A DNA stretch of 64,000 bases, taken from assembly GCA_036927565.1 (NCBI GenBank), contig JAYESD010000001.1, positions 268,657,560 to 268,721,559 on the forward strand, in the 5' to 3' direction. Positions 22,212 to 30,742 of this stretch are shown in pieces. This DNA comes from Tuctoria greenei. Taxonomy: Eukaryota > Streptophyta > Magnoliopsida > Poales > Poaceae. A model generated the notes under the pieces. It saw only the letters and a program-made list of their open reading frames with translations. It ran no database searches and had not been told where the DNA came from. Numbering within the stretch: the stretch's first letter is position 1; the number at the start of each line of letters is the position of its first letter. A program made the translations under genes and the position numbers.

Positions 22212-23673
22212 TGTAGGGATCGAATGCCCAAGAGGGGGGGGGGGTGAATTGGGCTACTTCAAATTTTAAGTCAATTTAAAGCTTAAGTGAAATCTAATTC
22301 TCTAAGCAAGCCAATAGTGCAATTAAGAGAATTAAGTGCGGAATTGAGAATTGCGTAATCGTAAAGGGAGTAGGGAGGAGGAATGCAAACGCTCGAAGAC
22401 ACGGGGACACGTCGATTTTTCCCGTGGTTCGGTGAGATCACTAGGATCCACCTACGTCCACGTTGTGGCACCCACCTAAGGGTATCGCCACTCCCAAGTC
22501 ACCGAGACGAGGGAATCCACTAACTTCCTCCGTTCGCCATCCTTGGCAAGGTGGAGCTCAAGCCTTGTACAACTTCGATCCTCCGGGCTTCCACAATGGT
22601 CTCGGCAAGCTCCGGAGCGATCTCTTCACTCTCCTCTTGATACAAGGTGAGCGCAATCACCAAGAATGCACTTTCTCACGGCTCTCCCTATTCTAGAGTC
22701 TCCACTCACCCAGAGAGGACGCACACAAGCTTAACTCTAAGAGGAACTAGCCTATATCTTGAGGTGTGAAAGGGTTACAAGAGTGTGAAAATGAGTATTC
22801 TAAGTCTTGGGCACTTGGGGAATGTGTAGTGGTGCTCTTGTTGTCCAGCCTCATCGAAATGACTGGTGGGAGGGGGTTAAATACTCAGCCCAACCGAATT
22901 AGCCGTTGGAAAAGTGGGCTGATTACTTTTTCTGTGTACATCGGATGATCCGATGACCCCCTTTTATGAGCATCGGTCTAATTAGATTAGCTGATGTCAT
23001 TCTGTCAGAAATGACCGTTATTAGACCGATGCTTCACCTTCTTCATCATCGGAGGATCCGATGAATAGATCTTCAGTCTGGTTGAGCTGATAATTTGCTT
23101 CTGTTGTAATCGACCGATGTGCATCTGCCTTCAACATCGGATGATCCGGTGTTCAGTCCTTCAGAACACTTCAGAAAATTTGCTTACTGTTGTATTCATC
23201 CGATGTTCACTTGATACACATCGGATGATCCGGTGTGTACTTCATTCTGAGGTCTTCTTCTTCTGTTGAGTCCAAATCGACCGATGCAGTCATTCTTCAG
23301 ATCACCGGATGATCCGGTGTGTACAATTTGTTTCCTTCGAGTTGAGTTGGACTGATCTTTTGGATTTTGGACTTGTGACCTCTTGAGCACTTGTTTGTAT
23401 GGCTCTTCTGATGGATATGAAGCTTCTTGTGTTGCCAATTTTGATAAGGTTGCGTCGTTGTACGAGTTCCTCATTTGTTTCCGATTAACCCCTTAGGTTA
23501 GTTCGTTGAGGGGTCTCCTTTTGCATCCAATGAGCAGAAGATGACATTTATGAGTGATTGATCGACGTTTGATTCATTGTACATGAAACCTCGCATCCAC
23601 AAACTCATTAGTGGTAATTAACGGTTGTCATTAATCACCGAAACCGTACCTCGTGGGGGCCTAGATGCTTTCA
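22212..23673 (-). repeat. 3' LTR of the SIRE element
   Basis: The LTR is 1462 bp. It differs from the other LTR by a longer G-run near 22234 (about 11 against 8) and, as far as I can read, two substitutions (AAG/AAC just before the G-run; GCGGAA/GCGAAA near 22340). It contains the palindrome array (about 22935-23320) and, on the minus strand, a TATTTAA core promoter (22883-22877) preceded by AACGGCTA (22907-22900). Confidence 0.93.
22935..23320. repeat. CATCGGATGATCCGATG palindrome array in the SIRE U3
   Basis: Near-palindromic CATCGGATGATCCGATG or -CCGGTG units at about 22938, 23046, 23137, 23219 and 23303 alternate with half-sites CGACCGATG or CATCGGTC. The identical array occurs in the other LTR (about 33638-34023), and a diverged version in the solo LTR at 15003-16367. 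It lies upstream of the TATA box in the direction of transcription, so it is a likely enhancer-type binding array. Confidence 0.85.
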
Positions 23674-23690
23674 ATCTCCCCCTTTTTGGT
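23674..23690 (-). promoter_or_regulatory. Polypurine tract of the SIRE element
   Basis: On the minus strand ACCAAAAAGGGGGAGAT immediately precedes the TGAAAGCATC start of the 3' LTR. This form of PPT is characteristic of SIRE-lineage Copia elements. Confidence 0.9.
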
Positions 23691-23995
23691 GATTGATGAC
23701 AACACAACGAGTAGAGCATAAAAGTAATGGAATTTGAAACGCAAACGCAATGCTCATAAAGAAATGTAATCGGAACAACATGCAACTCAAGGAGCTCGAA
23801 GGCTCAAACAGTGATCAAATATAAATCATAAGAGTGAAGTAGCATACTGAATTACAAATAGTAGCAAATGATAACAATCAAGTCTCAAAAGAAGCAAATA
23901 GATAACTAGCACTCCCCCTAAGCCCAAGACACTCCCCCTAATTCTAACTCTTCTCCCCCTTTGGCATCAAGACACCAAAAAGGGAAGAGGAGTAC

Positions 23996-26158
23996 CTAGG
24001 ACTCCGGAGCTCTCGGGGCGACGGTGAAGCGGTCGACGTCGGCGGTGTCGGAGCTGCTCGAGGTAGACGTCGCCGGAGCTGGTGCTGGAGCGGGAGGAGC
24101 CGGAGGTGCTGACGTGGCTGGAGCTGGAGCTGCTGGAGGGTTCGCTGGAGCTGGAGCTGCTGGAGGAGAAAGCACGGCCGGGAGAGGCGAGAACTGGAAC
24201 GGCACCGTCGAAGCCAGCAGTGGAGACATGCTGTAGCTCGGGATCGGCGACGCCGGTGCTGGAACTGAAGCTGGAGCCAGAGGAGGTGCTGCTGGAGGCT
24301 GACTGAGACCGGTGTGCTGTGGCGGAAGGGCTATCCCGGTCTGCTGGTAGAGGTTGGTGATCAACCCCAGGATACCCATCATCGCCTGCTGGGTCTGCTG
24401 CTGCTGGTCCAGTGTCCTCCGGTGCATCTGGTCCACCAGACTCGTGAACCGGTCCGTGTCCTCGCGCCTCTGGCGGGCCATCTCTAGCTGCATCTCTGTC
24501 TGCTGCCTCTGAAGCTCTGCGAGCCGCGCAGCCTGCTCTGCCCTGGCCTGCTCAGCAGCGAGCCTGTCCTGGCGCTGCTGCTCGATCATCTGCTGAAGAA
24601 GCGACGTCAGCTCAGACGGCTGCGTCACCTGCGCCTTGGACACAGGAGGTGGTGTCGGTGGCGGAGCAGCTGATCCTCCGGCCTCGGCGTCGTGCTGCCT
24701 CGGTGAAGGTGGAGGAGGAGGGAAGTACTCCTCGACACTGTCGTCTGTGTCGCTCTCGGACCAGACGTGCTGTAAGTCTCCACCTTGAGCTTCTGCCTCA
24801 GCCAGACGCTCATCTTCCTTCTCGAGGTCAGACCAATCCTCCTCAGTCAAGCGCGCCCTGACCTGGCGCTCAATTGGACGGCCAAGGCGGCGGTCTCCAG
24901 GAGCGGACGCACGATAGTGACCGAAGCGGGTCACGCTCTCGTCAGCAAGCCGGGTCTGTGCTGTATGTCCCTCTGGCACCACCATAGAGCAGATAAAGAT
25001 GATCCAGTGCCCATAGACCATCTGCCTCATCATGCCCACTCCATCTGTAATAACGTCCTCCATCTCGCAGAGAAGTATGTCTATGATATCAAAATCCATC
25101 CCGTTCATTATGTAGAACAGGAGGGTCTGCTGGAGACTCGTGAACCCCTCCAAGTATCCTGACCTCGGCAGGAGCGTGCGGCGCAAGGCGAGGTGCACAA
25201 TGCGCGCAGCTGGGGTCAGGAGTGCTGGGACTCTCGGCTGATCTGGAGAGAACGTGGGGCCAAACAAGGAGCGGATCTCGTCCAGCTGAGGTGCTACCCC
25301 TCCAGTAAGTGGCCTCCTCGGTGGATCTGCCTGCCCATAGACCTTCTCGTGTATGCTAGTGTCGTGCAGGTCCAAGCCAAGGATGTGCCCCAAAGTCTGC
25401 CTCGTGAGATGGTAGTGCTGACCATTGAACATGAATGCAATGGATCTTCTGCCCTCTGAGATGTATAGGGTCGCGTAGAAGACACGGACCCACTCTTCCA
25501 CATAGGCACTCCTCTCATAGTCCAGTAGCTCTACCAAGCCTCTGTACCTTTCAAAGAAGGGGCGGATCTCAGTCTCCGCTGCCACTGCAAGCTGCCTCCA
25601 GTCCAAGTGGTTGTGCTGAAAGAGCTTGTGCCCCCAGCGCTTGTAGGTCTCATAGAGAGACGCCTGGGTGACAGTCCAGAAGCGACTGTCCACAAGAAGC
25701 TCTCGGGGCTGTGGGAACCACTCCTCAAGAAGAACACTCCATCTGAGCTTCCGGAGTTGCTTCGCCTTCATCTTCCGGTAGTCCACAAGACGGACTCCTT
25801 CACGGACCCGGACGGCCGTGTCCATCTCATTGATAGCCCACTCAATCTCCCTGTCCTCACGACGGTCGGCAGCCGTCGGTCTCGGACGAGCAGCAGCCTC
25901 GGAGTGACCTCCTCGAGTCCGGGCTGAGCGCCGGCGAACGAGAGGCTCGACTGGCTCCTCTTCAGCGTCGGAGTCGTCGACCACGGGAGGCGGCCTTGGA
26001 CGGGCCTCGCGAATCCTCAACGAACCCCCACGGCCGCGCTCACGCTCCTCGGCGGCGCGAGCGGCCATCAAGGCCTTCTTCTCATCCTTCGAAAGTTTCC
26101 GCTTTTTCGCGGCGGGCTCCGCGATCGCTTTTCCCTTTCCTTTGCGATCACGACCCAT
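23996..26158 (-). CDS. Third ORF of the SIRE element: plant mobile-domain-like protein, 720 aa
   Basis: This is a long intact ORF downstream of pol in the same orientation. Residues 1-50 are basic with a nuclear-localisation-like KKRKLSKDEKK. A globular Trp/Tyr-rich region (about 110-425, e.g. VRVFYATLYISEGRRS, RQTLGHILGLDL, GHWIIFICSMVV) resembles the 'putative plant transposon protein' domain seen in grass retroelement ORFs. An acidic segment (about 455-490), a Gln-rich coiled coil (about 515-600) and a Pro/Ala/Ser-rich tail follow. No catalytic motif is visible. The position equals that of the env-like ORF of SIRE elements, but I see no signal peptide or membrane segment. GC content is far higher than in gag-pol, which suggests capture or independent descent. 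It appears to have its own promoter and leader intron. Its function is unknown. Confidence 0.8.
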   Translation of the reverse strand: MGRDRKGKGKAIAEPAAKKRKLSKDEKKALMAARAAEERERGRGGSLRIREARPRPPPVVDDSDAEEEPVEPLVRRRSARTRGGHSEAAARPRPTAADRREDREIEWAINEMDTAVRVREGVRLVDYRKMKAKQLRKLRWSVLLEEWFPQPRELLVDSRFWTVTQASLYETYKRWGHKLFQHNHLDWRQLAVAAETEIRPFFERYRGLVELLDYERSAYVEEWVRVFYATLYISEGRRSIAFMFNGQHYHLTRQTLGHILGLDLHDTSIHEKVYGQADPPRRPLTGGVAPQLDEIRSLFGPTFSPDQPRVPALLTPAARIVHLALRRTLLPRSGYLEGFTSLQQTLLFYIMNGMDFDIIDILLCEMEDVITDGVGMMRQMVYGHWIIFICSMVVPEGHTAQTRLADESVTRFGHYRASAPGDRRLGRPIERQVRARLTEEDWSDLEKEDERLAEAEAQGGDLQHVWSESDTDDSVEEYFPPPPPSPRQHDAEAGGSAAPPPTPPPVSKAQVTQPSELTSLLQQMIEQQRQDRLAAEQARAEQAARLAELQRQQTEMQLEMARQRREDTDRFTSLVDQMHRRTLDQQQQTQQAMMGILGLITNLYQQTGIALPPQHTGLSQPPAAPPLAPASVPAPASPIPSYSMSPLLASTVPFQFSPLPAVLSPPAAPAPANPPAAPAPATSAPPAPPAPAPAPATSTSSSSDTADVDRFTVAPRAPES

Positions 26159-26246
26159 CTAGGCGACGGAGAGGAAGGGTTAGCAACGTTGAAAACGAAC
26201 GATGACGAGATAATCAACGAGAGACGTCGCACGGCACGGAGCTCAC
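26159..26246 (-). other. Predicted 88-nt leader intron of the third ORF
   Basis: On the minus strand the leader reads CTAAG|GTGAGCTCC at the donor (GT at 26246-26245). It has a branch-point-like GCTAACCC followed by a pyrimidine stretch, and GCCTAG (AG at 26160-26159) directly before the ATG at 26158. Donor, branch point, tract and acceptor all fit plant introns, and the length is near the plant minimum. No ATG occurs in the leader upstream of the donor. Confidence 0.6.
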
Positions 26247-26534
26247 CTTAGCGACGATGGAGCTCGGGAAAACCTAGCAACGGGGGCCGGAGAAGACGTG
26301 GAGATGCTTCGACGGAGGGAGAGGTGCGGTGGCGATGGTGCGTGGGCGCGGGTGGAGCACGGCGGCGGTGCCTACTGCTGCGGCGGCGCGTGGGGAGGCA
26401 GCGGCGGCGGTGCTGCGGGTGGAGCACGGCGGTGGCGGCGCGAGGGAAGGGCGGCGGCGCGCGGGAGAGGTGGTGGTCGGCGGCGGCGGGAGCACGGGGT
26501 GTCGGGGAGAGAAAGGGTCGGGCCGACGCGCGGG

Positions 26535-26930
26535 TTTAAATAGTGGGGCCCAAACCCTAGCCGTTTTTCAAACACCGGATGGACCGATGATATATGCAGT
26601 GAACATCGGTCAATTGCAACAGTAAGGATATTCAAGAATTGCTGTTGACATCGGATGAACCGATGATTAGGGTATTGAACATCGGTCGAATAGCACAGTA
26701 AGGGTGTTCAACCGAGTGATATTGACACCGGATGATCCGACGTTAGAGGGAGGTAGACATCGGTTGAATGGATCACAGCTCCAGAAGAGTGAACATCGGA
26801 TGGACCGATGTTTTCCAGGATGAACGCGTCGGATCATTTGAGGTTCTGACAGAGTTGGGCTTTGAGGATTGAACACCTATTTGACCGATGAGGGATTTCA
26901 CGGGGCATCGAATAATCCGATGACAACAGA
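26535..26930 (-). promoter_or_regulatory. Internal promoter of the third ORF, similar to the LTR U3
   Basis: In the minus-strand direction, an array of CATCGG...CCGATG palindromes and half-sites (about 26925 to 26575) is followed by AACGGCTA (26565-26558) and TATTTAAA (26542-26535). A pyrimidine- and GC-rich leader without ATG then reaches the leader intron. The SIRE LTR has the same order: array, AACGGCTA (22907-22900), TATTTAA (22883-22877). This is strong sequence evidence for a second transcription start inside the element. Confidence 0.65.
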
Positions 26931-27470
26931 ACGAAAACATCCCATATATGTCCTTCGACCGAACAAACAATTTGAGGAGAAACACATGTCTTAGGACTTT
27001 TTGGGCAACTCCTTACCCCTCAAGAAGCTAATATGCCAATAGCTTGGCTAGACCTTAACACAAACGGAACACCAAGAAAAGTGGAGGAAAAATATCCAAA
27101 TAAAATGTAAGGCCCATGCTTTGTGAGGTAGAGTATGGAAACTTCTATCTCATTAAAGCATGTTCCTTTAGAATTTTGCTCTTTCCACATCATATGAGTT
27201 GAGATATTGCATTTCAAACAAGTCTCCTTCTCATGATGTGGGTTCCCCTTTGTGACAATCTACCGTATGCAATGTCAAACAAGATAATGCAAAATATTAG
27301 ATGAATGCAAGTTTATATGACAGGAATCATGCAAGGCATAAAATAAATCTATCTTGCCAAGTTTAAGCCTGCCAAAGGCTTACTCAGGGAAAACTATTTC
27401 TAGCTCGCCCCTATCCTTTGGGAGTTAGGCAAGACCTATATGACATGCAACCTTACATGAACATGGCAAT
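26931..27470 (-). other. Spacer between pol and the internal promoter
   Basis: About 540 bp of AT-rich non-coding DNA follow the pol stop in the direction of transcription. It would hold the 3' end of any gag-pol message that terminates before the third ORF, but no clear terminator can be recognised. Confidence 0.4.
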
Positions 27471-30400
27471 TTACATGACGTTAGATGCATCTAGCACATT
27501 TAACTCACTTCTAAGCCTAGAAAAAGTTTTCTCATCAAGTGGTTTGGTGAAGATATCCGCCAATTGTTCTTCGGACCTAACACCTTGCAAAGAGATTTCT
27601 CCCTTAGCCTCATGGTCCCGCAAGAAGTGATGGCGAATATCAATGTGTTTAGTGCGGGAGTGTTGAACGGGGTTTCTAGCTATCTTAACCGCACTTTCAT
27701 TGTCACAAAGGAGAGGCACACAACCAAACTTAATTCCAAAGTCCAAGAGGGTTTGCTTCATATATAGGATTTGGGCACAACATGCACCGGCCGCTATATA
27801 CTCCGCCTCCGCGGTGGACAAAGCCACGGAATTTTGCTTCTTGCTCGACCAAGAAACTAGGGAACGCCCAAGTAAGTGGCAACCCCCGGAGGTACTCTTG
27901 CGGTCTACACGACATCCGGCAAAGTCCGAATCCGAGTAACCTAAGAGATGAAAACTAGCGTTTTTGGGGTACCACAAACCTACACTTGGGGTATGCTTGA
28001 GATACCGAAGTATCCTAAAGACCGCCTTCTTGTGCGATTCTTTAGGTGCCGCTTGAAAGCGAGCACACAAGCACACACTAAACATAATATCGGGCCTAGA
28101 TGCGGTAAGATATAGCAATGAACCAATCATGGAACGGTAATGAGATTGATCAATAGATTTACCGTCCATGTCCGCGTCGAGATGACAATTTGTCGCCATT
28201 GGAGTGCTTCTTGAGCTACAATCTCCCATCTCAAATTTCTTCAAGAGGTCCTTAGTGTACTTCTCTTGATGGATGAAGGTCCCCTCTTGAAGTTGCTTGA
28301 TTTGAAATCCTAGGAAGAAGTTGAGCTCTCCAATCATTGACATCTCGAATTCCCTAGACATCATTTTGCCAAACTCATGGCTAAGAGCTTTGTTAGTTGA
28401 GCCAAAAATAATATCATCGACATAAATTTGACAAAGAAATAAGTCTCCGTCGATGTCCTTGGTGAAGAGTGTAGTGTCCACCCTCCCAATCTTGAAACCT
28501 TGCATTACGAGGAAGTCCCTTAAGCGCTCGTACCATGCCCTTGGAGCTTGCTTGAGTCCATAGAGTGCTTTGTTTAGCCTATAGACATGGTTAGGGTTTC
28601 TTGGGTCCTCAAACCCGGGAGGTTGCTCAACAAACACAAGTTCATTAATATAGCCATTGAGAAATGCACTCTTAACATCCATTTGATAAAGCATGATATT
28701 ATGATGAGAAGCAAAAGCAAGGAGTATGCGGATAGCTTCTAACCGTGCTACCGGGGCGAATGTCTCCCCAAAATCCAAACCTTCAACTTGAGCGAATCCC
28801 TTCGCCACAAGCCTAGCTTTGTTGCGGACCACCACGCCATTCTCATCTTGCTTGTTGCGGTAGACCCACTTCGTTCCAATCACATTCTTGTCCTTGGGTC
28901 GCTCCTCCAACACCCAAACTTCATTGCGGGTGAAGTTGTTGAGTTCCTCTTGCATAGCCATCACCCAATTGGAGTCTTGGAGAGCTTCCTCAATGCTTTT
29001 GGGTTCTACACACGACACAAAAGAGTAGTGCTCACAAAAAGATGCAACATGACGTGAACGAGTACTTACTCCCCGTGAAGGACTTCCAATGATTTGATCC
29101 ATTGGATGTGCCTTGGAGATGCGCCCATGTCTCATCAACGGTTGTGAGTCACTTGGTGGTGGTGAAGCATCTTGCTCGTCTTGTGGTTGGACTTCATCTT
29201 GGACTTCATCTTCTTCTTGGTGTTGTGTGGCTTGTTGGTCTTGCATAGGCAATGGATCATCTTTGTCTTCTTCTTCATCCACTTGAGGCGCCATGGAGGT
29301 GTTGATGTTCGGACTTGAAGCTCCCCCTTGATCATGGCTCTCCTCAACTTCGGGCTTGATGTCTCCTATGGTCATGTTCTTCATAGCTTCTCGTAGAGGC
29401 TCATCATCTATATCATCATGACCAAAACTCTCCTCTTGGGAGCCATTAGTCTCATCAAACTCAACGTCACAACTTTCTTCAACTAACCCGGAGGTTTGGT
29501 TGAATACTCGATATGCCTTTGAGTTTGACGCATAACCAAGGAAAATACCAACATCGCACCTTCTTTCAAACTTACCAAGTCTTTTCTTGCGGTAGATGTA
29601 GCACTTGCATCCGAAGACCCGGAAGTAGGAGATGTTGGGCTTTCTCCCAATGAGGAGCTCGTAGGGAGTCTTTTGGAGAAGTCGATGAAGGTAGACTCTA
29701 TTGGCGGCATGGCATGCCGTGTTGATCGCTTCCGCCCAAAACTTCTCCGACGTCCCATAATCATCAAGCATGGCTCTCGCGAGGGTGATTAGTGTCTTGT
29801 TCTTTCTCTCAACAACACCGTTTTGTTGAGGGGTGTATGTAGCCGAAAATTCGTGCTTGACTCCTTCACGGTCACACCACTCCCCAATATTGTAGTTCTT
29901 GAACTCGGTGCCGTTGTCACTCCGGACCTTGATGATGGGAAGTTGGAATTCCCGTTGAGCTCGTTTTGCAAAGGTCTTGAAGACTTCCGGGGTTTCACCC
30001 TTGTCACCTAAAAACAAAGTCCAAGCATAGCGAGAGTAATCATCAACAATAACGAGACAATAGAGATTACCGCCAAGGCTTTGGTAGGTGGACGGTCCGA
30101 AGAGGTCCATGTGAAGTAGTTCGAGCGGCTTGGAGGTAGACACCATTGTCTTCATCGGATGGTGCGAAGCCACTTGCTTCCCGGCTTGACATGCGCTACA
30201 TAGCTTGTTCTTTTCAAACGTCACGTCCTTTACGCCGGTCACCATCCCTAGCTTGAAGGACTTCTTGAGCTTGCTCATTCCTATGTGAGCAATCCTCCGA
30301 TGCCATAGCCACCCCAAACTTGTCTTGGTGAAAAGACAAGTGGTTAGGCTTGCGCTCTTGTTGGAGAAGTCCACCAAATATAGATGACCATGCCTAAAGC

Positions 30401-30728
30401 CCTTGAATATTAGCTCTTTGCTAGCTACACTAGACACCACAACACCATCTTTGTCAAATGTGCACGTTAGTCCAAGATCACAAAGTTGAGCAATAGAGAG
30501 CAAATTAAAGCTAAGAGACTTAACGTAAAGCACATTCGAAATGGACAAGTCATTAGAAATTGCAATTTTACCTAAACCAATTACCTTCCCCTTTGAGTTA
30601 TCACCAAAGGTGACTTGTTCATGATTGCCGGGGTCTTCTATGGAGGTGAACATACCATCATTGCCGGTCATGTGTTGAGTGCACCCACTATCGAGTACCC
30701 AATGTTTTCCTCCGGCTTTGTAGTTCAC
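27471..30728 (-). CDS. Pol polyprotein of the SIRE element (protease, integrase, RT, RNase H)
   Basis: This intact 1085-codon Copia-type Pol has the domains in Copia order: protease (LDSGCTQHMTG, about 12-22), GAG-pre-integrase (LWHRRIAHIG; CSACQAGKQ), integrase (LLHMDLFGPS; VRSDNGTEF; YTPQQNGVVERKNK), reverse transcriptase (GTKWVYRNKQDENG; KALYGLKQAPRAWYERL; active-site QIYVDDIIFGST) and RNase H (SDSDFAG; STAEAEYIAAGA; CDNESAVKIA). The first codon in frame is GTG, preceded directly by TAG, so it is not a normal translation start. The frame is shifted relative to gag, which ends 14 nt upstream. Expression needs recoding or the predicted splice that joins gag to GTG-AAC in frame. All catalytic residues appear intact. 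Confidence 0.95.
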   Translation of the reverse strand: MNYKAGGKHWVLDSGCTQHMTGNDGMFTSIEDPGNHEQVTFGDNSKGKVIGLGKIAISNDLSISNVLYVKSLSFNLLSIAQLCDLGLTCTFDKDGVVVSSVASKELIFKGFRHGHLYLVDFSNKSASLTTCLFTKTSLGWLWHRRIAHIGMSKLKKSFKLGMVTGVKDVTFEKNKLCSACQAGKQVASHHPMKTMVSTSKPLELLHMDLFGPSTYQSLGGNLYCLVIVDDYSRYAWTLFLGDKGETPEVFKTFAKRAQREFQLPIIKVRSDNGTEFKNYNIGEWCDREGVKHEFSATYTPQQNGVVERKNKTLITLARAMLDDYGTSEKFWAEAINTACHAANRVYLHRLLQKTPYELLIGRKPNISYFRVFGCKCYIYRKKRLGKFERRCDVGIFLGYASNSKAYRVFNQTSGLVEESCDVEFDETNGSQEESFGHDDIDDEPLREAMKNMTIGDIKPEVEESHDQGGASSPNINTSMAPQVDEEEDKDDPLPMQDQQATQHQEEDEVQDEVQPQDEQDASPPPSDSQPLMRHGRISKAHPMDQIIGSPSRGVSTRSRHVASFCEHYSFVSCVEPKSIEEALQDSNWVMAMQEELNNFTRNEVWVLEERPKDKNVIGTKWVYRNKQDENGVVVRNKARLVAKGFAQVEGLDFGETFAPVARLEAIRILLAFASHHNIMLYQMDVKSAFLNGYINELVFVEQPPGFEDPRNPNHVYRLNKALYGLKQAPRAWYERLRDFLVMQGFKIGRVDTTLFTKDIDGDLFLCQIYVDDIIFGSTNKALSHEFGKMMSREFEMSMIGELNFFLGFQIKQLQEGTFIHQEKYTKDLLKKFEMGDCSSRSTPMATNCHLDADMDGKSIDQSHYRSMIGSLLYLTASRPDIMFSVCLCARFQAAPKESHKKAVFRILRYLKHTPSVGLWYPKNASFHLLGYSDSDFAGCRVDRKSTSGGCHLLGRSLVSWSSKKQNSVALSTAEAEYIAAGACCAQILYMKQTLLDFGIKFGCVPLLCDNESAVKIARNPVQHSRTKHIDIRHHFLRDHEAKGEISLQGVRSEEQLADIFTKPLDEKTFSRLRSELNVLDASNVM

Positions 30729-30742
30729 CTACACACATGAAG

